Shown here piece after piece: positions 1-7,655 of a DNA stretch of 64,000 bases; position 1 is the stretch's first letter, and the number at the start of each line of letters is the position of its first letter. The translations under genes and the position numbers were made by a program. Origin of the DNA: Arthrobacter sp. ISL-30 (GTDB lineage Bacteria; Actinomycetota; Actinomycetes; Actinomycetales; Micrococcaceae); assembly GCF_018613855.1 (NCBI RefSeq), contig NZ_JAGGPK010000054.1, forward strand, positions 1 to 64,000, given 5' to 3'. The notes below the pieces were generated by a model. That model saw nothing but the letters and a program-made list of their open reading frames with translations, ran no database searches and had not been told where the DNA came from.

Positions 1-1
1 C

Positions 2-145
2 CTCACGGATAGACAGGCCTCCGTCGGCCACAGCTCCGCAAGCTTCGCCAGCAGCCAAAACAACGGGGGGAGAGGGGACGCTGGCCGGTCACCACAGGCC
101 GCCCCACCCACCAACCCTTTCGGCAAAAAAGGAGCAACACCATGA
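2..145 (+). CDS. C-terminal tail of an upstream plasmid gene (partial)
   Basis: This frame is open from the window edge and ends in a TGA that overlaps the ATG of the parB-like gene (ATGA overlap), as in a tightly coupled operon. The visible 47 residues are a low-complexity, Ser/Gly/Pro-rich tail ending in FGKKGATP. No domain can be seen. In partition loci the gene before parB is usually parA, so a ParA-type ATPase tail is possible, but that is inference only. Confidence 0.4.
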   Translation, partial: LTDRQASVGHSSASFASSQNNGGRGDAGRSPQAAPPTNPFGKKGATP

Positions 146-897
146 ACGCAGCACCCACGCTCGAAATGCTCGACCCCGCCACCCTTACAGTCGATATCAA
201 CGTCCGTAAGGACGCAGCCCTGACCGCTGACTTCATTGCCAGCATCAAAGAACACGGCGTGATGGAACCGGTCATCGCCCACCGCAAGGACGACGGAACC
301 GTGCACGTCCTGATGGGCCAGCGCCGCACCCGCGCCGCCGTCGAAGCGCAGCAGCCCCTGATCCCGGTAATGATCATCGAGTCCCCCGAGGAAGCAGAAC
401 GCATCACCACGCAGGTGGTGGAGAACATCCAGCGCGCCGAACTGACCGAAGCCGACGAAGCCGACGCGTACCACCAGCTGTCCCTGATCGGTGTTTCGGC
501 CGCCGCGATCGCCAAGAAGACCGGACGCACCAAGACCACCGTCGAGTCCGCATTGAAGGCCAAGTCCTCCGGCGCGGGAGCCGCCGCCCTCGGCAAAGGA
601 TGGACCATCGAAGAAGCGCTGATCATGGCCGAGTTTGAATCAGATGAAGAGGCCTCGGCCGAGCTCGAGTCGGTCATCATGGACGAACCTGACCAGCTCC
701 TGCACGTCGCTCAGCAGCTGCGGGACCGGCGCGAAAGCGCAGCCGCCCTCGCCGCGCTGATCGCCGAACTCGAAACCCAGGGCAAGCCCATCGTGGAAGA
801 CGCCGGACACTACGCCGACGACGACAACCTCTACGTCACCGCCGCGAAGCGCGCGGAGGTGAGCCTGCCACCGAGGACGATGCCAACGCCGTCCTGA
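142..897 (+). CDS. ParB/RepB/Spo0J-family partition protein, N-terminal part (frameshifted)
   Basis: Plasmid partition protein that would bind centromere-like sites and work with a ParA ATPase. Residues about 8-90 form a ParB N-terminal domain with the box motif GQRRTRAA (cf. GERRxRAA). A central helix-turn-helix follows near residues 115-135 (GVSAAAIAKKTGRTKTTVES). The start is supported by AAAAGGAG eight bases upstream of ATG. The last dozen residues (VSLPPRTMPTPS) look out of frame: the +2 frame carries on from about position 861 straight into the next reading frame. The gene is therefore probably the first half of a ~450-residue protein broken by a one-base indel near 855-865. Confidence 0.85.
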   Translation: MNAAPTLEMLDPATLTVDINVRKDAALTADFIASIKEHGVMEPVIAHRKDDGTVHVLMGQRRTRAAVEAQQPLIPVMIIESPEEAERITTQVVENIQRAELTEADEADAYHQLSLIGVSAAAIAKKTGRTKTTVESALKAKSSGAGAAALGKGWTIEEALIMAEFESDEEASAELESVIMDEPDQLLHVAQQLRDRRESAAALAALIAELETQGKPIVEDAGHYADDDNLYVTAAKRAEVSLPPRTMPTPS

Positions 898-935
898 TCA
901 CCACGGACTACCGGGGCCAGCACCGGACCCACTCC

Positions 936-1496
936 GTGATCGCGGGGTGGAAGGAGACAGGTTTTGCGCCGAAGTATGAACGCTACGACGGCGGCCGCCC
1001 AGCGCAGAAAGGCCCGATGACCGAGGAGCAAAAGGCCGAGCGCAAAACCCTGATTGAGAACAACAAAGCGATGCTGTCCGCGCAGGTGGTCCGCCGGGAA
1101 TTCGTGACCGGCCTGCTGGCGAAAAAGCAGGCGCCCAAGGGCTGGCAGTACTTCACCGTCCACGCGATCACCCACCATCCCGAAACGGCCAGCGGCTACG
1201 ACGGCGAGATGGCCGCCGGGATGGTCGGTGCAAAGGTTGACGAGGACAAGACCTGGGCGTGGAACCCGCTCCGGACCCACGTGGCCAAATCCACGGCCCG
1301 GCCCGAGTTTTCCCTGATCGCGCTCATCTGCGCGGGCTACGAAAAGACCATCGCGAAGGACTCGTGGCGTTCCCCCTCACAGACCCACCGGGACTACCTG
1401 ACCCAACTGGTCCACTGGGGATACAAGCCATCGGTTGTTGAACTGCTGATCATCGACAGCGGAAAGCCAGCAGAGGAAGAACCCGAGACTGCATAA
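936..1496 (+). CDS. C-terminal half of the frameshifted ParB-like protein
   Basis: This frame begins at a GTG but is open upstream to about 850, where it overlaps the end of the ParB N-terminal frame; translated from there it reads GEPATEDDANAVLITTDYRG before the GTG. No ribosome binding site precedes the GTG, so it is unlikely to be translated on its own. It holds the region after the DNA-binding domain, without a recognisable named domain but with ordinary coding composition. I read 142-1496 as one ancestral gene split by an indel. Whether the indel is real or a sequencing error cannot be decided here. Confidence 0.7.
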   Translation: MIAGWKETGFAPKYERYDGGRPAQKGPMTEEQKAERKTLIENNKAMLSAQVVRREFVTGLLAKKQAPKGWQYFTVHAITHHPETASGYDGEMAAGMVGAKVDEDKTWAWNPLRTHVAKSTARPEFSLIALICAGYEKTIAKDSWRSPSQTHRDYLTQLVHWGYKPSVVELLIIDSGKPAEEEPETA

Positions 1497-1752
1497 GAAC
1501 CCCTTGCCGGGCGGAACCCCACCGCCCGGCAAGGCATCCGCCGATCACCACGACAGGGCCGGGAACCTCCCAAAAGTCGGGCGGTCCGCCGCTCAGGGCG
1601 AACCACAGCAACTGCTCACCAGCGGCGGACCGCCAATCCGCGCACCCCGCCACATCGTCACCAAAGTGCCGCGCATACCAAGGTGCAAGCTCGCGTGCTG
1701 CCGGCACCAGCTCAGCGTCGAAAAAGGATGTCGTTGCTTGGTTACCAGGCAT
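1450..1752 (-). CDS. Hypothetical protein, about 100 aa
   Basis: Residues 1-70 look like real coding sequence (acidic and aromatic stretches such as ELAPWYARHFGDDVAG). The last 25-30 residues run through the parB hairpin and antisense to the parB 3' end and look artificial. A real gene here may therefore end differently or be truncated. No domain recognised. The ribosome binding site (GAAGG) lies unusually close to the ATG. Confidence 0.3.
   Translation of the reverse strand: MPGNQATTSFFDAELVPAARELAPWYARHFGDDVAGCADWRSAAGEQLLWFALSGGPPDFWEVPGPVVVIGGCLAGRWGSARQGVLMQSRVLPLLAFRCR
1503..1533 (+). terminator. Hairpin after parB
   Basis: Perfect 12-bp stem CTTGCCGGGCGG / CCGCCCGGCAAG with a 7-nt loop, starting a few bases after the parB stop. 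No U-tract follows, so it may be a weak or Rho-assisted terminator. Confidence 0.55.
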
Positions 1753-1803
1753 ACCTTCATGGGTGGGCTAGAGTGGATTGAAGATTTCCTTTTGCCGAAG
1801 GAC

Positions 1804-1835
1804 AAAAAAGGACCGGATTGCTCCGGTCCTTTTTT
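1804..1835. terminator. Bidirectional intrinsic terminator
   Basis: An A-run, 8-bp stem GGACCGGA / TCCGGTCC with TTGC loop, then a six-T run, so it can work on both strands. It lies just downstream of the minus-strand HTH operon (stop at 1904) and most likely ends that transcript. Confidence 0.85.
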
Positions 1836-1903
1836 GTGTCCATCAGCCTTTTTCGGGTGTCAGCTCCGCGGATCTTGTGTCACCCAGGTCATGGGTGTGG
1901 GGG

Positions 1904-2200
1904 TCACTGTTCGGCGAAGGATGCGCCGTTGTCCTGGTCCGACCCTGTGGAGCGCTTTGCCGTCCGCCGGCGCTTTGCAGCCGCCGGTTCGAGGCCAAGT
2001 TTTTTGAGTTCCTCGGCGCTCCATCCGTCCCGCGTGGCTTGCACGTAGGCTCGCTTGTCGTCGCGTTCGGCAGCGACGAGCTGATCCCGCAAATCATTGA
2101 TGCGCTGGCGGCTCTTCACCAGGGCGGTGACGGATTCGATGCGGGAGTCGAGCAGGGCGCGGGCTTGGTTGCGTGTCTGGTCAATGTCGAGGGTAGCCAT
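1904..2200 (-). CDS. Small helical plasmid protein, 98 aa
   Basis: Start chosen at the internal ATG (MATLDIDQTRN), because the longer frame has no better ribosome binding site and its upstream residues overlap the preceding HTH gene. The protein is charged and mostly helical (RQRINDLRDQLVAAERDDKR), with a C-terminal segment DGWSAEELKKLGLE and a basic tail. It is the second gene of a two-gene unit behind a small HTH protein and next to the mobilisation locus, so a plasmid accessory role is likely. No named domain recognised. Confidence 0.65.
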   Translation of the reverse strand: MATLDIDQTRNQARALLDSRIESVTALVKSRQRINDLRDQLVAAERDDKRAYVQATRDGWSAEELKKLGLEPAAAKRRRTAKRSTGSDQDNGASFAEQ

Positions 2201-2217
2201 GGGATCCAGCCTAACGA

Positions 2218-2472
2218 TTACTCTGCGGCTGACCGGCGCCTGACGCGCCCTTCGGAGCACGGCGTTTCACGCGCCGCTTCCGTAACACCGGCCAGAAGGC
2301 CGGCGTTACAGGGATCGCTGAACCAGTCCCGCAGATAGTCCTCAGAGTAGCTGACGGTTCGTGCCGTGAACTGGAAGTATTCGGGGCCGATGCCCCGTCG
2401 CCGCCACTGTCGCAGTTGCGTCGATGAGACGCCGTATTGCCTGGCCACTTGGTTAGGTGAGATAAGAGCCAA
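2218..2472 (-). CDS. Small MerR/excisionase-like helix-turn-helix protein
   Basis: 84-residue DNA-binding protein. Residues 1-50 match a winged-HTH pattern of the MerR/excisionase class: ALISPNQVARQYGVSSTQLR, then WRRRGIGPEYFQF and a segment ending YLRDWF. Translation probably starts at TTG, since GAAAGG lies 7 bases upstream. The first gene of a short minus-strand operon, it is divergent from mobC across the oriT candidate and could regulate that region. Confidence 0.75.
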   Translation of the reverse strand: MALISPNQVARQYGVSSTQLRQWRRRGIGPEYFQFTARTVSYSEDYLRDWFSDPCNAGLLAGVTEAARETPCSEGRVRRRSAAE

Positions 2473-2506
2473 AACTGTACCTTTCGATAACCCTATGCCG
2501 CGTTCC

Positions 2507-2526
2507 TTTCGGCACGCTTGCCGAAA
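2507..2526. other. Perfect inverted repeat upstream of the HTH gene
   Basis: TTTCGGCA - CGCT - TGCCGAAA is a perfect 8-bp stem with a 4-nt loop, 35 bases upstream of the HTH gene start. It could be an operator or part of the transfer-origin region. The 420-bp stretch 2473-2892 otherwise contains no convincing gene. Confidence 0.45.
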
Positions 2527-2775
2527 CTTGGCCGGTGAAGGAATTGGCCAGTCGGAGCGGCTGGACCGTGGAATACCGGAGCGGAGCGAGGATATGCCGC
2601 GAAAGCCAGCTGTGGAGACTTGCCAAGGAAGGACCGGGCAGTAGCCTCACCAGCCGAAACGGAACGACGCAGTCGTTTGAACAAGTCAGACGCGAAGCGT
2701 CCTGCAGGGCAGTACCGATCAACCACGCAAAGCGCCGAACCCGGGCGCAGGTGATTTTCCGGAGCAAGCTAGACG

Positions 2776-2859
2776 GTTATGTGCCATAACACGCGTGTTG
2801 ATCCACGGACTGCGGTCCTGGATGCGGCACACTCGTGAGTGTGGCCCGGAGACTCCGGG
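2776..2859. other. Candidate origin of transfer (oriT): five inverted repeats in 84 bp
   Basis: Consecutive dyads: GTTATG-TGC-CATAAC (2776-2790), the palindrome ACACGCGTGT (2789-2798), GGAC-TGCG-GTCC (2807-2818), CACACTC-GT-GAGTGTG (2828-2843) and CCCGGAG-A-CTCCGGG (2845-2859). They lie immediately upstream of mobC and the relaxase gene, the usual place for oriT in mobilisable plasmids. I recognise no known nic sequence, so the nick site is undefined. Confidence 0.55.
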
Positions 2860-2892
2860 GCGCTGCGCTGGGCATTGGGGGAGGGGCAACGG

Positions 2893-3285
2893 ATGACTGA
2901 AGAGCGGAAGTCGCCGCGCCGGTTCTCCCGCCGTCGACGCGCGAACATTGACGGCGAGACCCAGTACGTGCGGGTGTCGATGTCGGAGTTCGAGCGCGCG
3001 CAGTTGAAGGTGCTGGAGGAACGGACTGGGCGGAGCCCGTCGGAGATCCTTGTCAGTGCCGCTTTGTACGCGGAAAACTCCGAGTCGCTGGCCGAGCGCC
3101 GGGCGATGGCCGTGGAATTCATTGCGGCCCGCCGCTACCTTGCTGCCCTGTCGAACAACGTCAACCAGCTCGCCCGGCACGCAAACGCCACAGACGAATT
3201 CCCCGAAGCTGCACGCACTGTCCTGACCCGGGTGCGGGCGGTCGCTGACCGGATCAATACGATGCTGGATTCGATGGTGCGCTGA
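2893..3285 (+). CDS. mobC: MobC-type plasmid mobilisation protein
   Basis: Relaxosome accessory protein of about 130 residues. The N-terminus is very basic (KSPRRFSRRRR). It is followed by a ribbon-helix-helix-like segment (YVRVSMSEFERAQLKVLEER) and the typical MobC signature LAALSNNVNQLARHANA near residues 80-100. Such proteins bind oriT and help the relaxase open the strands. Start at ATG 2893, with a GGGGAGGGG stretch upstream; the longer frame has no site. Its stop overlaps the relaxase start (TGATGA), so the two are translationally coupled. Confidence 0.85.
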   Translation: MTEERKSPRRFSRRRRANIDGETQYVRVSMSEFERAQLKVLEERTGRSPSEILVSAALYAENSESLAERRAMAVEFIAARRYLAALSNNVNQLARHANATDEFPEAARTVLTRVRAVADRINTMLDSMVR

Positions 3286-4844
3286 TGATTCCCAACATCA
3301 CCAAGGGCACCCGCATGCACGGGCTCATCGCCTACCTTGCCGGTCCCGGACGTGCGAACGAACACACCGACCCGCACCTGGTCGCTGGCTCACCGTCGTT
3401 CATGGCCTGGCACAACGATGACGAACTGAACGCCGATGCAGCCCAGGCCATTGCCAAGGAACTGGACCGGGCCAGAAGCGTCCTGGGCGTCGAGATTCCC
3501 GGCGGTCATGTCTGGCACTGCTCACTGTCATTGCGTGCCGAGGAAGGCGACCTGACCGACGCGCAATGGGCTGACATCGCGCAGGACTTCATGGACGAGA
3601 TGGGATTCACCGAAGCCAGCGGACACGCCCCGGCACAGTGGGTTGCGATCCGTCACGGTCACAGCAAAGCAGGGAACGACCATATCCACATTGCGGCGTC
3701 CATGGTCCGTGAAGACGGGACGAAGTGGAGCAGCTGGCGGGACTTCCCCCGCGCGCAACAAGCCGCCCGTGAGCTCGAGAAAAAGTACGGCCTGGAAGAA
3801 CTTTCGCCCACGCACTCGACTCGTGGTCTGCGGCCCGGTGAACGCGAAGCATCCGAACGGCGGGGAGCGCCGGAACCGGAACGCCGGTCCCTCGAACGCA
3901 AGGTCCGCGCCTGCGCGACTTCGGCCCAGGACGAGGCGGAGTTTGTCCGTCGCCTTCGCCGTACCGGTGCACTGGTCAGGCCGCGGTACGCGTCCGGACG
4001 GGATGACGTGGTGGTTGGCTACAGCGTGGCAGAACGGCCCATGAAAGGTGGGCGGCCGGTCTGGTTCGGGGGCGGTCACCTCGCCAAAGATCTCGCCCTG
4101 CCAAAGCTCCGTGCCGAGTGGCCGGACAACCCTCAAGGTGCCGCCGATGCGGTCGCCGAGTGGCAGGCAGCTGCACGTGGACGCCGCCCGGTCACGACCG
4201 GCCGTGAAGCGAACGAACCGGACCCGAAAATGTGGGAACAGTACAGTGACGAAGTTGCCCGGCTTCGCGAAACCCTGCGCTCCGTCCCGCTGGACGATCA
4301 TGCGACCTGGGCGCACGTTGCCCGCGAGACAGCCGGTGCCTTCGCAGCCTGGTCAACGGCGACCGAGTCAACGCCCGGCCCGCTCGCAGCAGCAGCAGAC
4401 GAGCTGTCCAAGACGGCACAATTGCGGCGCTACCCGGTCCGCCCCATCCGCAGCGTGGGCCCGTCCGCCCGCGGAGCCTCCCTCATGCTCACGGCAGCGT
4501 CGATGGGCGGCACCGGAACCGCAGCGCAGGCGATCATGCTGCGCCAGCTGCTGAACGTCTCCAAGGCCGTTCACGACATGCACAAGGCATCAAATGATCT
4601 GCGCAGAGCACGCCAGATCAGCCACATGGTCAAGCACCAACTAAGCCAAGTTGCTGCCGCGCTGCCCAGCGTCCCGGCAACCACGCCCACGGCGGACACG
4701 GAAGCGACCGCCGCGGTACGCGCGAGTGCGGCCGGCCAGGTTTCGGGTCGGTCCGTTGGCTCCGTGCTGCCGCCGCAGTACGTGCAGGCACGCAATCAGG
4801 CGGGCACCCAAAGCGGGAGCGCCCGCCCTGACATTGAGAGATAA
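3285..4844 (+). CDS. Relaxase / mobilisation nuclease
   Basis: 519-residue plasmid relaxase that would nick oriT and pilot the strand to the recipient. The N-terminus (PNITKGTRMHGLIAYLAGPG) carries the candidate catalytic Tyr17. The metal-binding histidine motif is HGHSKAGNDHIHIA at residues 124-137, with WHCSLSL at 77-83. The relaxase/VirD2-like domain spans roughly residues 1-170. The C-terminal 300 residues are Ala/Arg-rich and helical, without a recognisable primase or helicase. Downstream of mobC and upstream of a coiled-coil protein; the coupling protein is at the other end of the window. Confidence 0.92.
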   Translation: MIPNITKGTRMHGLIAYLAGPGRANEHTDPHLVAGSPSFMAWHNDDELNADAAQAIAKELDRARSVLGVEIPGGHVWHCSLSLRAEEGDLTDAQWADIAQDFMDEMGFTEASGHAPAQWVAIRHGHSKAGNDHIHIAASMVREDGTKWSSWRDFPRAQQAARELEKKYGLEELSPTHSTRGLRPGEREASERRGAPEPERRSLERKVRACATSAQDEAEFVRRLRRTGALVRPRYASGRDDVVVGYSVAERPMKGGRPVWFGGGHLAKDLALPKLRAEWPDNPQGAADAVAEWQAAARGRRPVTTGREANEPDPKMWEQYSDEVARLRETLRSVPLDDHATWAHVARETAGAFAAWSTATESTPGPLAAAADELSKTAQLRRYPVRPIRSVGPSARGASLMLTAASMGGTGTAAQAIMLRQLLNVSKAVHDMHKASNDLRRARQISHMVKHQLSQVAAALPSVPATTPTADTEATAAVRASAAGQVSGRSVGSVLPPQYVQARNQAGTQSGSARPDIER

Positions 4845-4861
4845 CACCAAGGAGGGAAGCC

Positions 4862-5647
4862 ATGACTGAATCCGACGGAATTGATGAGGCCATTGAGGCC
4901 ATGTCACGCGTAGGGCTGACCGTCGCAGGACGGCTCGGTGAGCAGCTGGCCAGGGCACGCGAGCAAGAGCTGCGCCGCGCACAGGCGGCCGAGGAACAAC
5001 AGGCCCGTGAGCTGCAGGCCCGGTTCGACGCGGAGCGGGCAGCAGCCCGTGCCCAGCTCGCACCCGTCATGGACAACCGGTGGTGGGACACGACCACCGG
5101 CCGCGACATCGAAAGGGTCCATGAGGCTGCCACCGCGTGGAAAGACCACGACCCGGCAGCACGCGACGCGGCAGAGGTAATTCGCGACCAAGTGCAGCGA
5201 CGTTACGGCCTGGACGTGGACAACTTGGGCGCCGACGAAACGTCCGTGGCCGCTGCCCTGGCGAAGGCCGAACAGGACCGCGAACAGGCGGAACAGGAAC
5301 GCCGTGCCGGCCGTGACGAAAACGCCCACGCCGTGCAGCTGCTGGCCGAGGCCGACCGGGAAGATCGAGACCGTGAACAAGACGTCACCGAAGAGAACCA
5401 ACACCCCGAGGCGCTACGCGAAGAAGCCGGGATTAAGTACGACTCAGCCGAACGTCGCCAGGAATTGGCCGCGAGCTTGGAAGGGGTTGCCGACCGCGAA
5501 GCCGTACAGGCACGGCTCAGCGCGGATCAAGACCAAGGCACGCCGCCCAGCGCGGCCGTGACCAAGGGACCAGGGCGCAATCCGAAGGCCCGCAAAACGC
5601 GCGCCAACGGCCAAACGAAGCTCCTGCAAAAAGGCATGAGCCGGTAG
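4862..5647 (+). CDS. Coiled-coil protein of the mobilisation operon
   Basis: 261 residues, mostly charged helix. Long runs of Glu/Arg/Ala heptads cover residues 25-65 (ARAREQELRRAQAAEEQQAR) and 135-185, and the tail is basic (GRNPKARKTRANGQTKLL). It has one of the best ribosome binding sites in the region (AAGGAGGGA) and follows the relaxase by 17 bases, so it belongs to the same operon. No enzyme motif. A relaxosome scaffold or DNA-binding accessory is a reasonable guess from position only. Confidence 0.75.
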   Translation: MTESDGIDEAIEAMSRVGLTVAGRLGEQLARAREQELRRAQAAEEQQARELQARFDAERAAARAQLAPVMDNRWWDTTTGRDIERVHEAATAWKDHDPAARDAAEVIRDQVQRRYGLDVDNLGADETSVAAALAKAEQDREQAEQERRAGRDENAHAVQLLAEADREDRDREQDVTEENQHPEALREEAGIKYDSAERRQELAASLEGVADREAVQARLSADQDQGTPPSAAVTKGPGRNPKARKTRANGQTKLLQKGMSR

Positions 5648-5763
5648 TTTCCACTGACTATCAGGCGCCGGCCTCGACGGGACCGCCGCGGCCGAGGAAC
5701 TCGGGTACCAATTCGCCGGCAAAACTAAGGGGGCATCAGCGGCCAACAGGAAGAGGTCCTCGG

Positions 5764-6441
5764 TTATGAAGCACGGCGGCCGCCGCGCGGTCGGCCCTCC
5801 CGCCAGCCGGGCAGAACTCTATCCAGCTGCGACTTCTTCTCCCGTGCGAGCTTGCCGCGCTTGTAATTGATCCGCTGACCGTGCAGCCACACACCGAGTG
5901 TGCGCTCCTGTGGGTCGTCGGTTTTTTGGTGCCGGGGCCATTCACCGCCGGCCCTCCGGAGTGCTTTCACTGCCTGCAGACGCTGCTGCCATCGGGCCTC
6001 GTCAGCAGCTTCGCCTCTCGAAAGCTTGTCCCAACCGGGAATGGCGCTCAGGCCATCACGGAAAACGGGGGAGAGGGTCCCCTGCGCTGATTCCCGGCGC
6101 CGACGGTAAAGCCAGCTGACCAAGGCCTGCTCGTGGGACGACTTCGCATGAGCTGCCGGCAGCCGTCCCTCCGCTTGGTAAAAGGTGACGAGGTCCTGCA
6201 TTTTTTGCAGGGAAGCGTCGGACGGATCACGCACCGTCAGGGGCAGGGCGGCGGCATGCTCGCCGCGAAGACCAGGATCCCTCTTTGCCGCGATCTGCAG
6301 GTGATAGCGGACAGTTGTCACGGCAGCACCGCAGACGTCGGCGATCTTCGACGGCGCGATACCCCGCCGGTACATCTCCACCCACTCCCAGTACGGAGCA
6401 GAGCGCCGCGCATGCGGCACCGGTTCCTTCGTCTGAGCCAT
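5764..6441 (-). CDS. Helicase-associated (HA) domain protein with N-terminal HTH
   Basis: Residues about 20-50 look like a helix-turn-helix (YRRGIAPSKIADVCGAAVTT). Two helicase-associated repeats follow: one at about residues 80-140 ending DGLSAIPGW, and one at 150-215 with the TLGVWLHGQRINYKRGKL signature and ending LDRVLPGW. HA domains are nucleic-acid-binding helical repeats best known at the C-terminus of bacterial helicases; here there is no helicase. Start ATG 6441, with GGGGGTG upstream. A second protein of this type lies at 20479-21000. Confidence 0.8.
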   Translation of the reverse strand: MAQTKEPVPHARRSAPYWEWVEMYRRGIAPSKIADVCGAAVTTVRYHLQIAAKRDPGLRGEHAAALPLTVRDPSDASLQKMQDLVTFYQAEGRLPAAHAKSSHEQALVSWLYRRRRESAQGTLSPVFRDGLSAIPGWDKLSRGEAADEARWQQRLQAVKALRRAGGEWPRHQKTDDPQERTLGVWLHGQRINYKRGKLAREKKSQLDRVLPGWREGRPRGGRRAS

Positions 6442-6604
6442 GGTCACCCCCAATGGTTCTACCTGTCACGGTAGCCTACGGACCAACCGCCCGACGCGGG
6501 CTGGAAGCCGGCAAGAGCAGGGGAGAGACCTCTCCAGATGAACCCGCCGGCGAGGGCGGTGGCCCGTGGAGGGAAAGGCCGTTGGACGGTCATTTGCCTT
6601 CGGG

Positions 6605-7183
6605 TCAGTCGGCCGCAGCGGCGGATGTATTTTCCCAGCGCTTCTGGGCCCCTTGCCGGCTGATGCCGAAAGCCCGTCCGATCTTGTCCCATGAGACGCC
6701 CGCGGACCTGGCTGCGGCGACGGCGTCGTCGAGTTGGGCTTCGAGGTCCTTGAGGCTGCGGCTCAGGGTGCTGATGGTGTGCAGCGAGATGTCGGGGGCG
6801 ATATGGCGGTGCCACACATCCAGGAACACTGGCTCCAAATCCTCGCGGTCGTCTATATCAGCGGCGTCGGCGCTGGCGGGCGGTCCGGCGTAGATCCGCC
6901 CCGCGGCGGCGTCCTCGTCGGCAGGATCCCAGACCCGTGTCCACAAAGGGTCCAGGATGGCGTGTTTCCCGGATGAATCGCAGCTGCAGGCAACCCGCCA
7001 GCCCACAACCTGGGACGGCGGCCGCCACGCCTCCCGGGTCGGGTCTTCCTCATGCCCGACCGGCCGGCCATCCGGCGTCATCAGGCTGATTTCCATCCAC
7101 CTGCCGCCGGCCCCGTACATGCCGTCGGCGAAGACGCAAATGACGTAGCCTTCGTGGTCGCTGCCTTCGGTAAACCAGCCCAT
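6605..7183 (-). CDS. Hypothetical protein with C-terminal helix-turn-helix
   Basis: 192 residues from ATG 7183, which has GAAGGGAAGC upstream; the longer frame to 7252 lacks a site. The N-terminal half is of unknown type, with a CSCDSSGKHAILDPLW stretch around residues 75-90. The C-terminus (AGVSWDKIGRAFGISRQGAQ) is a sigma-region-4-like HTH of the kind found in small actinobacterial proteins that resemble regulators. A pair of palindromes sits in its promoter region, so autoregulation is possible. Function unknown. Confidence 0.7.
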   Translation of the reverse strand: MGWFTEGSDHEGYVICVFADGMYGAGGRWMEISLMTPDGRPVGHEEDPTREAWRPPSQVVGWRVACSCDSSGKHAILDPLWTRVWDPADEDAAAGRIYAGPPASADAADIDDREDLEPVFLDVWHRHIAPDISLHTISTLSRSLKDLEAQLDDAVAAARSAGVSWDKIGRAFGISRQGAQKRWENTSAAAAD

Positions 7184-7233
7184 CGCGCTTCCCTTCATCA
7201 CCCGCCAATTGCTACAGTGACAAGTATGAGTGC

Positions 7234-7282
7234 TTGCAACTGTAGTTGACAAGCAAAGAAGCTATAGCAACTTTAGTTGACA
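7234..7282 (-). promoter_or_regulatory. Paired palindromic operators upstream of the 6605-7183 gene
   Basis: CAACT-GT-AGTTG (7237-7248) and CAACT-TT-AGTTG (7268-7279) are spaced exactly 31 bp, three helical turns, inside a longer shared word GCAACTnTAGTTGACA. On the minus strand the first overlaps a -35-like TTGTCA. A weaker related site occurs near 7209-7223. Likely binding sites of a dimeric repressor such as a MarR-type protein. Confidence 0.55.
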
Positions 7283-7361
7283 TAATCTCGGTTATCGGCG
7301 AACAAGTTTGGGCGGGGGAGCGCCCTCAACAGGCATGTTTTCGTTCCGGAGGCAGGTGGCT

Positions 7362-7561
7362 TCAGAGCAGATCCAGCTCTTGGGTGAGCCCAAATTCGAC
7401 CGCAGGGCTAAGCCTGGCCGTGAACCTTCCAAAGCTGTGTCTCGTAACGAGAATGCCACAATCGGTGGCATTGTCTTGGAGCAGCTGGATGGCCTGTTCC
7501 AGTTGCTGATCTCGTGCTGCGTGGTCGTGCGTTCGATGATGATTGACATGGCCTTCGGCAT
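7362..7561 (-). pseudogene. Frameshifted small protein of the GILVT family
   Basis: An ATG at 7561 has a good ribosome binding site (GGAG, 7 bases upstream), but its frame soon loses coding character. The next frame, open from 7574 to a TGA at 7362, carries a natural sequence: LEQAIQLLQDNATDCGILVT followed by RHSFGRFTARLSPAVEFGLT. That frame has no start codon of its own. A single indel between about codons 8 and 20 explains both facts, giving an ancestral protein of about 67 residues. It resembles the intact 57857-58087 protein (GILVT...FT/YT...AVPCGVT pattern). Confidence 0.55.
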
Positions 7562-7655
7562 AGTTGGTCTCCGGTCACCGGCGTTAGAGGGGCACGCGCG
7601 GCGTGTTTAGGGGCAACTGGTGGGTCTTCGTGTGATTCGGGCGGTCCTTCACGCG

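Noticed and set aside
142..1496. Programmed frameshifting in parB
   Set aside because: No slippery heptamer or downstream pseudoknot is evident at the junction (GAGGTGAGCC); a simple indel is more likely.
1504..2007. Plus-strand frame of 167 aa
   Set aside because: It runs through two hairpins, has atypical Cys/Arg/Pro composition and is antisense to the small minus-strand genes.
2535..2789. Plus-strand frame of 84 aa in the oriT region
   Set aside because: No ribosome binding site, and its end lies within the inverted-repeat cluster.
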